This document shows positions 35,710 through 43,584 of a stretch of 64,000 nt of DNA, in pieces. The position numbers were made by a program, and so were the translations under genes. How positions within the stretch are numbered: position 1 is the stretch's first letter; every line of letters begins with the position of its first letter. The stretch lies in contig NZ_JAGMUJ010000023.1 in NCBI RefSeq assembly GCF_019049255.1, positions 1-64,000 on the forward strand, in the 5' to 3' direction. This DNA is from Streptomyces sp. AC558_RSS880. Its GTDB lineage: Bacteria > Actinomycetota > Actinomycetes > Streptomycetales > Streptomycetaceae. The notes below the pieces were generated by a model. The model did not search any database. It was given only the letters and a program-made list of their open reading frames with translations, and was not told the origin of the DNA.

Positions 35710-37167
35710 TCAGCCCTTCAGGCCCGCCATCCACGCCTCGACCTCGTCCGACCGCCGGGGCAACCCTTCGGACAGGTTCCGGTTGCCGTCCGCGGTGACG
35801 AGGATGTCGTCCTCGATGCGGACGCCGATGCCCCGGTACTCCTCGGGCACGGTCAGGTCGTCGGCCTGGAAGTACAGACCCGGCTCGACGGTGAGCACCA
35901 TGCCGGGCTCCAGCGTGCCGTCGACGTACGTCTCGGTCCGCGCGGCGGCGCAGTCGTGGACGTCCATGCCGAGCATGTGACCGGTGCCGTGCAGCGTCCA
36001 GCGGCGCTGCAGGCCCAGCTCCAGCACCCGCTCCACCGGGCCCTCGACCAGGCCCCACTCGACGAGCCGCTCGGCCAGCACGCGCTGGGCGGCGTCGTGG
36101 AAGTCCCGGTACTTGGCGCCGGGCTTCACCGCCGCGATACCGGCCTCCTGGGCGTCGTACACGGCGTCGTAGATCTTCTTCTGCAGTTCGCTGTACGTGC
36201 CGTTGATCGGCAGCGTGCGCGTGACGTCGGCCGTGTAGTACGTGTGCGTCTCCACGCCCGCGTCGAGCAGCAGCAGGTCACCGGAGCGGACCGGGCCGTC
36301 GTTGCGCACCCAGTGCAGCGTGCAGGCGTGCGGTCCGGCGGCGCAGATGGAGCCGTAGCCGACGTCGTTGCCCTCCACGCGGGCGCGCAGGAAGAACGTT
36401 CCCTCGATGTAGCGCTCGCTGGTGGCCTCGGCCTTGTCGAGGACCTTCACGACGTCCTCGAAGCCGCGCACGGTGGAGTCGACGGCCTTCTGCAGCTCGC
36501 CGATCTCGAAGTCGTCCTTGACCAGCCGCATCTCGGAGAGGAAGACGCGCAGCTCCTCGTCGCGCTCGGCGGTGACCTTGTCGGTCAGCGCCGCCTCGAT
36601 CCCGGCGTCGTACCCGCGCACCACCCGCACCGGGCCGGTGGCCTCGCGCAGCGCGCCGGCCAGCTCGCGGACGTCGGAGGCGGGGATGCCGTACCGCTTC
36701 TCGGCCTCGGTGAGGGAGTGCCGGCGGCCGACCCACAGCTCGCCCTGGCCGTCCAGCCAGAACTCGCCGTTCTCCCGGTTGGAGCGGGGCAGGAGGTAGA
36801 TCGTCTCCTGGTGGCCGTCGGCCGTGGGCTCCAGGACGAGGACGCCGTCCTCCGTCTGGTTGCCGGTGAGGTACGCGTACTCGACCGACGCGCGGAAGGA
36901 GTACTCCGTGTCGTTCGACCGCGTCCTCAGGTTGCCCGCGGGGACGACCAGACGCTCACCCGGGAAACGGGCGGACAGCGCCGCGCGGCGGGCCGCCGCC
37001 TCGGCGGCCTGGGGGATCGGCCGCAGATCACGCAGCTCGGTGTCGGCCCAGCCGCTCTTCATGTTCTCGGCCAGCTCGTCGGACACGCCCGGGTACAGGC
37101 CGTTCTTGCGCTGCTTGACGGGCTCTTCCTCGGCGGTCTCCGGGGTCTCCGGCAGCTCCTCGGCCAC
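35710..37167 (-). CDS. pepP: Xaa-Pro aminopeptidase P (M24B)
   Basis: A 485-residue metallopeptidase that removes an N-terminal residue before proline. The C-terminal pita-bread catalytic domain shows the metal ligands: LLLDAGVETHTYYTADVTRTLP (both Asp), HGTGHMLGMDVHD (His), TVEPGLYF (Glu) and GIGVRIEDD (Glu). The N-terminal domain (~60-220) is the usual creatinase-like domain. GTG 37167 is preferred: AAGGAGG lies six bases upstream, whereas it directly touches the ATG at 37173. The frame N-terminal acidic extension (ELPETPETAEEE) is typical of Streptomyces members. Confidence 0.92.
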   Translation of the reverse strand: MAEELPETPETAEEEPVKQRKNGLYPGVSDELAENMKSGWADTELRDLRPIPQAAEAAARRAALSARFPGERLVVPAGNLRTRSNDTEYSFRASVEYAYLTGNQTEDGVLVLEPTADGHQETIYLLPRSNRENGEFWLDGQGELWVGRRHSLTEAEKRYGIPASDVRELAGALREATGPVRVVRGYDAGIEAALTDKVTAERDEELRVFLSEMRLVKDDFEIGELQKAVDSTVRGFEDVVKVLDKAEATSERYIEGTFFLRARVEGNDVGYGSICAAGPHACTLHWVRNDGPVRSGDLLLLDAGVETHTYYTADVTRTLPINGTYSELQKKIYDAVYDAQEAGIAAVKPGAKYRDFHDAAQRVLAERLVEWGLVEGPVERVLELGLQRRWTLHGTGHMLGMDVHDCAAARTETYVDGTLEPGMVLTVEPGLYFQADDLTVPEEYRGIGVRIEDDILVTADGNRNLSEGLPRRSDEVEAWMAGLKG

Positions 37168-37270
37168 GGTCATCCTCCTTGATACGGCACTGGACCACCC
37201 CCCATCGTACGGTCGGGCGGAAACGGCCGAATGGGGCACGGACCTGTGACGGAGAGGGGGGACGGGGAGG

Positions 37271-38785
37271 CTACTCGAACCGCACCGCCAGCAGCACCAC
37301 GTCTTCCCCGGAGTCCGCCGTGCCCGCGCTCTCCGGCAGCACCACGCGCAGGACGTGGTCGGCGACGGCACCGGGGTCGCGGCGCAGGGCCCTCGGCACG
37401 CTCGCCGCCGCCGCGTGCAGCCGAGCGAAGGCGCGGTCGGTCGGGTCGCCGGTGCGGTGCAGCAGCCCGTCGGTGTAGAGCAGCACCGTCTCCCCCGGCT
37501 CCGCCTGGACCTCCACGCTCGGCGCCTCCCAGCAGGCGAGCATGCCCAGGGGGGCGGAGACCGACGTCTCGACGAACTCCGTGCGGCGCTCGCCGAGCAG
37601 CAGCGGCGGACTGTGCCCGGCGCCGGCCAGCGTGATCCGCCGCAGCGCGGGTTCGCAGTAGCCGAACAGGGCGGTGGCCGACCGGGCCGGTTCGGTGAGC
37701 CGGAGCAGCAGCTCCAGGTCGGACAGGACGGCGACCGGATCCTCGCCCTCCATCACGGCGTACGCGCGCAGCGACGCCCGCAGCCGGCCCATCGCCGCGA
37801 CCGCTCCGGCCCCCGACCCGGTGACGGACCCGACGGCGAGACCGAGGGCCGCGTCCGGGAGCGGCAGCGCGTCGTACCAGTCGCCGCCCCCGCGCGGGGA
37901 GGTGCGGTGCCGCGCGGCGAGCCGGACGCCGGCGACCCGGGGGAGACGGGAGGGCAGCAGTTCCTCGGCCATCGTGGCCATGCACGCGCGTGTGCGCTCG
38001 AGCTCGAGGAGCCGGGCCAGGTGCTCGGCGGCGTGGCGGGCGTACAGGCCGACGAGGTGGCGCTGCCGCTCCGACGGCTCGGCGGGCTCGTCGTAGAGCC
38101 ACGCCGCGGCGCCCAGGCGCCCGGCGGCCCCGGTGGTGAGGGGGAGGGCGAAGCTGGCGGCGTAACCGAGGCGGGCGGCGACCTCGCGGTGCCGGGGGTC
38201 GAGCCCCTTCTCGGCGAACAGGTCGGGTTCGGCGATGCCGTCGTCGACGTCGGGCAGTCCGTCGAGGATCCTGCCGTACGGCAGTGAGCCGCGCGGCACC
38301 GTCTCCATGTGGCCGAGATCCGCGCGGCCCAGTCCCAGGCCGATGGTGGTGGCCGGACCGAAGCCGTCGGCGGGTTCCAGGGCGACGAGACCGCGCCGCG
38401 CGCCCACCAGGGCGGCTCCCGCGCGCAGCAGTTCCTGGAGCGCTTCGTCGAGCGTGCTCGCGCGGACCAGGCGTTCGGTGAGTTCGTGGAGGGTCGTGAG
38501 GTCGGAGACCCAGCCGGCGAGGCGGTCCTGGAGCAGCGCGCCCGGCGCGTTGTGGGGGTTTGCCGGGGAAGGCGGGGAGGTACCCGCGGTGACGGACGCG
38601 ACAGTGTGTGCGGGTGAGGGAACCGGTGAATTGATTCCGGCCACTTTCGGAGGGTGCGGGGCGTTCATGGCGTCCGGCTTTCCGACCGGTACGTACTGCT
38701 CAAAAGCATCGCAAACCCCCATGTCATTCTGCGTCGCCGGCAGTGTCTCCACATGTACACGTACTCGTGAGGAGATGTCCAGCAT
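37271..38785 (-). CDS. GAF-PP2C (SpoIIE-type) phosphatase, degenerate metal site
   Basis: A 504-residue regulator. A GAF-like sensor domain lies at ~120-280, then a SpoIIE/PP2C domain. Normal members carry GGDWYD, GDVxGHG, TDGL and GxDDV. Here GGDWYD (~302) and TDGL (~438) remain, but GDVxGHG reads GSVTGSG (~320): the metal-binding Asp and the His are both Ser. The last motif is GEDVV, not DDV. Phosphatase activity is therefore doubtful, and it may act as a non-catalytic regulator of a partner-switching kinase such as the ATPases at 31952 and 41646. ATG 38785 (MLDISS) is assumed; the N-terminal ~100 residues look disordered. Confidence 0.82.
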   Translation of the reverse strand: MLDISSRVRVHVETLPATQNDMGVCDAFEQYVPVGKPDAMNAPHPPKVAGINSPVPSPAHTVASVTAGTSPPSPANPHNAPGALLQDRLAGWVSDLTTLHELTERLVRASTLDEALQELLRAGAALVGARRGLVALEPADGFGPATTIGLGLGRADLGHMETVPRGSLPYGRILDGLPDVDDGIAEPDLFAEKGLDPRHREVAARLGYAASFALPLTTGAAGRLGAAAWLYDEPAEPSERQRHLVGLYARHAAEHLARLLELERTRACMATMAEELLPSRLPRVAGVRLAARHRTSPRGGGDWYDALPLPDAALGLAVGSVTGSGAGAVAAMGRLRASLRAYAVMEGEDPVAVLSDLELLLRLTEPARSATALFGYCEPALRRITLAGAGHSPPLLLGERRTEFVETSVSAPLGMLACWEAPSVEVQAEPGETVLLYTDGLLHRTGDPTDRAFARLHAAAASVPRALRRDPGAVADHVLRVVLPESAGTADSGEDVVLLAVRFE

Positions 38786-39289
38786 TGTCCTGCTGGGATT
38801 ACTGGTGTCCGTGGGACTGGAGAGAACTCCCCGCAGACCCCTTGCCGAAATATGAAGTTGGCTTGAAACTGCCTCAGGGGGAGGCTTATTGCGGTCGACT
38901 GGCCTTGCTCGACGGAGCGTCACAACGGTCGTGATGGGTACGTACTCGGTGAAGACCAGGGACGGTGGGCAACCGCTCGGGAACCTGGCGACGGACCCGG
39001 GCGTCTTAACCACCGACGACCGTGCCCCATCCTCCCGTGGCGGAGGCGGAGAGAACCACGCGCGACGGCAAACGCCAGACTTCGCCACCCTCACGCCACG
39101 CCCGTACTTCTGATAGACGCAGTACGGGTGGAACGGCCGCGGAGGCAGCCCATGCTCGGCCCATAGGGGTTCCCCCTGCCCGGCGCGGGGGTGTGATGCG
39201 CCCATAGGTACGCACAGTGAAGTGATCTACACATGACGTGATCTGGACCACGGTGTTGCCAGGCGTGCAACGGAAAGGAACGAGCGCTC
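38786..39289. other. Gene-free region upstream of two divergent genes
   Basis: About 500 bp with no supported gene. It should contain promoters for the phosphatase (leftward) and the primase-like gene (rightward). A direct repeat GTGATCT occurs at 39222-39228 and 39238-39244, 16 bp apart (about 1.5 turns), upstream of the rightward gene and might be an activator or repressor site. No convincing -10/-35 pair was found. Confidence 0.4.
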
Positions 39290-39958
39290 ATGCGCGAGAT
39301 CCTCGGAAGGCGACGCAGGCTCCTGTCCCGGCGTGGCGACGGAGGGCCCGATCTGATCGGCGCGGCCCTGACCTTCGCCGCGGACTGGCAGTGGCCCGTA
39401 CTCCCGGGTGTGGCGGCGGACCCGCAGAACCGGTCCCGCTGCGCCTGCCCCGACCCCGAGTGCACGGTGCCGGGTGCCCACCCGTTCGACCCCGGCCTCC
39501 TCGCCGCCACCACCGACGCGCGCATGGTGCGCTGGTGGTGGGGGAACCGGCCGACGGCTCCGGTCATCCTCGCCACCGGGGGAGGCAAGGCCCCCTGCGC
39601 GGTGTCCCTGCCCGCCCTGCCGGCCGCCCGCGCCCTCGCCGCGCTCGACCGCCGGGGCATGCGGCTCGGCCCGGTCGTCGCCTCACCGGCCCGCTGGTCG
39701 ATCCTGGTGAAGCCGTACTCCATGGAGCAGCTGGGCGAGCTGCTGTACGCCAAGGACTTCGTCCCCGGCTCCCTCCGCTTCCACGGCGAGGGCGGCTACA
39801 TCGCGCTGCCCCCGTCCGGGACCGCGCAGGGCGAGATCCGCTGGGAGCGCGCGCCGATGCCCGGCTCGGCCTCGCCGTGGGTGCCCGATGTCGAGGCGGT
39901 GGTGGACGCCGTGGTCGACGCCCTCACCCGTAGGGGTGTGAGCGCGCCCGAGATGTAG
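39290..39958 (+). CDS. Degenerate primase/polymerase N-domain protein
   Basis: A 222-residue soluble protein that resembles the N-terminal domain of archaeo-eukaryotic primase/polymerases (prim-pol): early AALTFAADWQWPVLPG, a CxC...C zinc-like stretch (CACPDPEC), GAHPFD, and a later LATGGGKAPCAV. The DxD metal motif and sGGxH motif present in the 49133-50005 protein are not seen, so catalysis is unlikely. GAAAGGA precedes ATG 39290. In Streptomyces such short proteins are common and their role is unknown. Alternatives include a regulatory or DNA-binding function. Confidence 0.72.
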   Translation: MREILGRRRRLLSRRGDGGPDLIGAALTFAADWQWPVLPGVAADPQNRSRCACPDPECTVPGAHPFDPGLLAATTDARMVRWWWGNRPTAPVILATGGGKAPCAVSLPALPAARALAALDRRGMRLGPVVASPARWSILVKPYSMEQLGELLYAKDFVPGSLRFHGEGGYIALPPSGTAQGEIRWERAPMPGSASPWVPDVEAVVDAVVDALTRRGVSAPEM

Positions 39959-40263
39959 CGGGTGCGCGTACGGCACCCCGGCCGGGGCGTGGTCTTCCCC
40001 GCCGGGCCGGGGTGTCCGCTTGTCCCGTGGGCGCGGACCCACTGCCGCCGTGCCACCGGCGAGGCCTGGAGCCGTGCGCGGCCGCATACGGCCCGGCGAC
40101 GGACGCACCGCGCCGGGACGGACTGTCACCGCGCGGGACGCCGGGCCGGCGCGGCCGGTGCCGTAGAAGAACCGCAGCCGCTGAACTCCGGGAGCAACTC
40201 CCCGGTGACGACTGGCGGTTGGCGGATGGCCGCGTTCCGTGAGCGGTGGCCGGCACGCAAAGA

Positions 40264-40347
40264 CCCGGTTGCTGGCGACGGGGGATGCACCAGCAACCGG
40301 GCTATGGGAACGGTAACAAGAGATCGGCGGTTCGCAAATTCGATCTC
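40264..40347. ncRNA. Two-hairpin structured element (candidate sRNA)
   Basis: Hairpin 1: CCCGGTTGCTGG (40264-40275) pairs perfectly with CCAGCAACCGGG (40290-40301), loop 14 bases. Hairpin 2: GAGATCG (40320-40326) pairs with CGATCTC (40341-40347), also a 14-base loop. They are spaced 18 bases apart in the 508 bp gap (39959-40465) between convergent genes. Read on the minus strand, loop 1 has CCCCC and the stem is followed by TCTTT, so it could be a terminator of the SEC-C gene, a 3'-UTR RNA or an independent RNA. No coding gene is supported in the gap. Confidence 0.5.
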
Positions 40348-40465
40348 GGCTTTTCCGGTCACCGACTGGCTTGGCCGTGCCGGGAGTTGCGCATGGGGCC
40401 AATGGGGCGCGACTGGGCGGTCCCGCCGGCCGGGCGGCCGACGGAACCAAGGGTGTGGCCGCGTC

Positions 40466-41431
40466 TCAGCTCAGCGTGACCTGGCGGTTCGTCAGGCCGG
40501 CGCGTGCGCGGCGCTCGTCGGCGGTCAGCGGCGCGTCCGTGGCCAGCGCGGCGGCGAGCCGCTCGGCGAACTCGGCCGCCGGCTTCTCCACGTCCTCGGC
40601 ACCGACCCCGCTGGGCAGGTCCCAGACCGGCACGGTGAGCCCGTGAGCGCGGAAGGAGCCCACGAGACGGGTGCCCTCACCGAGGGAGGATCCTCCCGCC
40701 GCGTGCAGCCGTGCGAGAGCGTCCAGAAGTTGCTCCTCGGGATGCGGCATGACCCACCGCAGATGGTTCTTCTCGGGCGTCTCGCACCAGTACGCGGCGT
40801 CCACGCCCGACAGCTTGACCGTCGGGACGGCTGCGGCGTTGGCCCGCTCCAGGGAGGCGGTGACGTCCGGCGTGGCGTTCTCCGAGTCCGGGACCCAGAA
40901 CTCGAACCCGCTGTGCACGACCGGCTCGAAAGCGCCCTCGGGGTCGAGCAGATCCTGCAGCCGGGGGCCGTCGGCGGGGGCGCGCCGGGACTGCACCGGC
41001 GTGCCCGGGTCGGCGCCGAGCGCGCGCTGCAGGGTGTCGGCGAGGTCGCGGCTGATGTCGCCGGAGGAGGTGTCGTTCTGCAGGCCGAGCAGGACCGAGC
41101 CGTCGTCGCGGCGCAGGGCCGGCCAGGCCATCGGCAGCACCGTGGCCAGCGTGACCGACGGGACGCCCTCGGGCAGGCCGTCCTTGAGCGTCAGTTCGAC
41201 GGTGGCGGCCGGCACCAGCTCACGCAGCGCCACCCAGTCGCACTCGCCCGGCAGGCCCTCGAACGGGCGGTGCACCAGCTCGGTCACCGCGTGCGCGGCG
41301 GCACGGCCGTGGCAGGCCTTGTAACGGCGGCCGCTGCCGCACGGGCAGGGCTCGCGGGCGCCGACGACCGGGATCTGCCCGTCCGTGAGCTGCGGGCGCT
41401 TGGCCTTCGTCTGGGGTCGCTTCTTGGCCAT
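40466..41431 (-). CDS. SEC-C motif protein (DUF5926-like)
   Basis: A 321-residue protein with an N-terminal basic stretch (MAKKRPQTKAKRPQ) and the zinc-binding SEC-C motif REPCPCGSGRRYKACHG near residue 30. The SEC-C motif occurs at the end of SecA and in many accessory proteins, where it binds zinc. The remainder is an unrecognised ~290-residue domain that matches the Streptomyces DUF5926 layout as I recall it. ATG 41431 precedes the motif by a short basic leader. Function unknown; membership of a translation or secretion complex is speculation. Upstream lie a DnaA box and GC-rich 17-bp repeats. Confidence 0.82.
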   Translation of the reverse strand: MAKKRPQTKAKRPQLTDGQIPVVGAREPCPCGSGRRYKACHGRAAAHAVTELVHRPFEGLPGECDWVALRELVPAATVELTLKDGLPEGVPSVTLATVLPMAWPALRRDDGSVLLGLQNDTSSGDISRDLADTLQRALGADPGTPVQSRRAPADGPRLQDLLDPEGAFEPVVHSGFEFWVPDSENATPDVTASLERANAAAVPTVKLSGVDAAYWCETPEKNHLRWVMPHPEEQLLDALARLHAAGGSSLGEGTRLVGSFRAHGLTVPVWDLPSGVGAEDVEKPAAEFAERLAAALATDAPLTADERRARAGLTNRQVTLS

Positions 41432-41516
41432 CGTGGGTGTCTCCCGGTTACGGCTCGTCTCGTACGGGCGCGAGCCTAGCCTTTCACGCCACAACTGACG
41501 GGAACCTGTGGACAAC

Positions 41517-41525
41517 GTGCCGCCC
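41517..41525 (-). promoter_or_regulatory. DnaA box upstream of SEC-C gene
   Basis: TGTGGACAA, the reverse of TTGTCCACA, is 86 bp upstream of the SEC-C protein start. It is a single perfect box in a promoter region. Confidence 0.6.
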
Positions 41526-41582
41526 CGTGGACACCGCGGGCGGACCCGGGACCGGAGCGGTGCCGCTTCCACCGCCCCGCGG

Positions 41583-41633
41583 CCGGGGCCGCCCCTCGTC
41601 CGGGGCCGCCCCTCGTCCGGGGCCGCCCCGCGG
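41583..41633. repeat. Three tandem 17-bp GC-rich repeats
   Basis: CCGGGGCCGCCCCTCGT occurs twice in tandem at 41583-41599 and 41600-41616, followed by a third, diverged copy (41617-41633). It lies just after the stop of the upstream ATPase gene. The unit GGGGCCGCCCC is itself palindromic, so strand slippage or multiple hairpins are possible. Confidence 0.75.
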
Positions 41634-41645
41634 CCGGGACCGCCC

Positions 41646-42203
41646 TCAGTCCAGGTCGTCGAAGACGTCCGCGAAGTCCAGCCCGGGCATGCGGGAGACC
41701 GCGGGAGCCGTCACCCGCGCGGCGAAGTCCTCGCGCCGGTGCCCGGCTCCGGCGTCCGGGTCGTACACGTCGTCGTGGACGACGACCCACACCGTGACCT
41801 CGCCCGGCACCTCGTCGCGTACGCCCCAGTCGTCGGCCAACGCGGTGATGATGTTGAGCCCCCGGCCGCCGTGTGCCGTGACCGACGGGGTGGCCGGCGC
41901 CGGACGGGTCGGACCACCGCCGTCCGTGACCTCCACGACGAGCCGTCCGCACGGGTCCACCCGCCAGGCGGCGCGTACGTCCCCGTCCCCGGCCAGGGCG
42001 TCGCCGAGAGGCCGGCCGTGCTTGCACGCATTGCTCAGCAGTTCGGAAAGGATCAGTACGGCATCGTCGATGACCGGGTCCGCCACCCCGCCGTCGCGCA
42101 GCTGCGCGCGCATACGGCGCCTCGCCTTCCCCACGCCCGCAGGGCCATGGGGCACGGCCATGCTCGACGACGTGGGCACCTCCTGTGCCACCACCAACGC
42201 CAC
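41646..42203 (-). CDS. Anti-sigma-type GHKL ATPase, second copy
   Basis: A 185-residue RsbW-like ATPase. Motifs: LLSNACKHGRP (N box), EVTDGGGP (G1) and GGRGLNII (G2). GTG 42203 is supported by AAGGAGG eight bases upstream, and shortens an unsupported longer frame. The C-terminal ~55 residues after the ATPase fold (RREDFAARVTAPAVSRMPG) are family-specific. It lies upstream of the SEC-C gene on the same strand, 214 bp apart, and downstream of the GDPD gene. Partner unknown; the PP2C-like protein at 37271 is one candidate. Confidence 0.85.
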   Translation of the reverse strand: MALVVAQEVPTSSSMAVPHGPAGVGKARRRMRAQLRDGGVADPVIDDAVLILSELLSNACKHGRPLGDALAGDGDVRAAWRVDPCGRLVVEVTDGGGPTRPAPATPSVTAHGGRGLNIITALADDWGVRDEVPGEVTVWVVVHDDVYDPDAGAGHRREDFAARVTAPAVSRMPGLDFADVFDDLD

Positions 42204-42465
42204 CCCCGAGACCTCCTTCGCCCCACGCCACGGTGTGGATGCCCCATGGGCCCGAACCGGAAACCGGCCGATCCGTGAGCGGTGACGCACTCCAAGCGAT
42301 CGAACACGCACCGAACGCGCCGGAGCACTCCCTGTAGCCGTGTGGCTGGATTTCGTCGCTGTGGCCGAGATGTGAGGATGCGCCCGGGTCGGGCACGGGG
42401 TCAAGACTCGTGCGTGCTGCTTCTGGGGCTGGTGGGGTCGGTGGGACGGGTGGTTCGCCCCGTGG

Positions 42466-43296
42466 TCAGCGGCCGAGCTGATCGAGCACCGCGCGGGGGC
42501 GGTTGGTGATGATGGCGTCCACGCCGAGACGCACACAGAGGTCCACGTCCTCCGGCTCGTTCACGGTCCACACGTGCACCTGGTGCCCGGACTGCTTCAG
42601 GCGCTCGACGTACGCGGGGTGGCTGCGCACGATGCGGATCGAGGGCCCCGCGATCCGCACGCCGGTGGGCAGCCTCCCGTCGCGCAGCCGCGGCGAGACG
42701 AACTGCGTCAGGTAGACCGTGGGCAGTGTCGGCGAGGCGGCGCGCACGCGGTGCAGCGACCGCGCGGAGAAACTCATCACGCGCACCGGGGAGTCCTCGG
42801 CGGCGGCGGGCGCGTCGAGGCCGAACCGCTTGAGCAGGAGCAGCAGCCGTTCCTCCACCTGTCCCGCCCACCGCGTGGGGTGCTTGGTCTCGATCGCCAG
42901 CTCGACCCGGCGCCCGGCGTCGGAGACCAGCTCCAGCAGCCGCTCCAGGGTGAGGACGGAGGTGGCCTCCCGGTCCTCCGGGCGGTGTTCCCAGTCGGGC
43001 TCCTCGGCGCGCGGTCCCCCGAAGGCGTCGCGGCTCTTCCAGGAGCCGAAGTCCAGGGCGGCCAGATCGGAGAGCTCGAGCGCCGACACCGCACCGCGGC
43101 CGTTGGACGTACGGTTGACGCGACGGTCGTGAACGCACACAAGATGGCCGTCGGCGGTCAGGCGCACATCACATTCGAGCGCGTCCGCACCGTCCTCGAT
43201 CGCTTTGCGGTACGCGGCCAGGGTGTGCTCGGGAGCGTCCTCGGAGGCCCCGCGGTGCGCGACGACTTGGGTCAGGTGCTGCCGTGCGTGGGTCAC
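42466..43296 (-). CDS. Glycerophosphodiester phosphodiesterase
   Basis: A 276-residue GDPD-family TIM-barrel enzyme that hydrolyses glycerophosphodiesters to glycerol-3-phosphate and an alcohol. The catalytic signature is present: VAHRGASEDAPEHT (His and Arg), ALECDVRLTADGHLVCVHD (Glu, Asp and His), and later VHVWTVN. There is no clear signal peptide, so it is probably cytoplasmic. GTG 43296 starts just before QVVAHRG and gives the family length; a longer start at 43372 is possible. It is divergent from the HtrA gene. Confidence 0.9.
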   Translation of the reverse strand: MTHARQHLTQVVAHRGASEDAPEHTLAAYRKAIEDGADALECDVRLTADGHLVCVHDRRVNRTSNGRGAVSALELSDLAALDFGSWKSRDAFGGPRAEEPDWEHRPEDREATSVLTLERLLELVSDAGRRVELAIETKHPTRWAGQVEERLLLLLKRFGLDAPAAAEDSPVRVMSFSARSLHRVRAASPTLPTVYLTQFVSPRLRDGRLPTGVRIAGPSIRIVRSHPAYVERLKQSGHQVHVWTVNEPEDVDLCVRLGVDAIITNRPRAVLDQLGR

Positions 43297-43584
43297 CGCG
43301 TCATGGTGCCACCGTGCACGGGTAGGCGGGTGCCCGGAGTGGCGTGAACGGTGTCGCCGTTCGGTCGAAGGCATCGAGTGGCGCGCCTTACGTGAGTAAT
43401 GCCCTATATAAAGAATGGCCCCGGACCCACAGGAACGGCTTATCGTGCCCTGACGGCCCGTGGGAAAGGCTGACGTCATACAAAGAGACATGCACAGCTG
43501 CATCGCGCCGGACTCGTGGACGGGCGTGAACGAGCGTGACCGAGTGCGACCGACAACAACAGCCGTGGATCGAGGAGAGAAGCT

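Noticed and set aside
38786..39205. An N-terminal extension of the phosphatase to 39205
   Set aside because: The frame is open, but the extra residues lack domain features and no ribosome site is visible. Start at 38785 is more economical.
40264..40301. Hairpin 1 as a known riboswitch
   Set aside because: No flanking conserved core of the ydaO/c-di-AMP, cobalamin, TPP or glycine types could be seen, and it does not precede a gene start.
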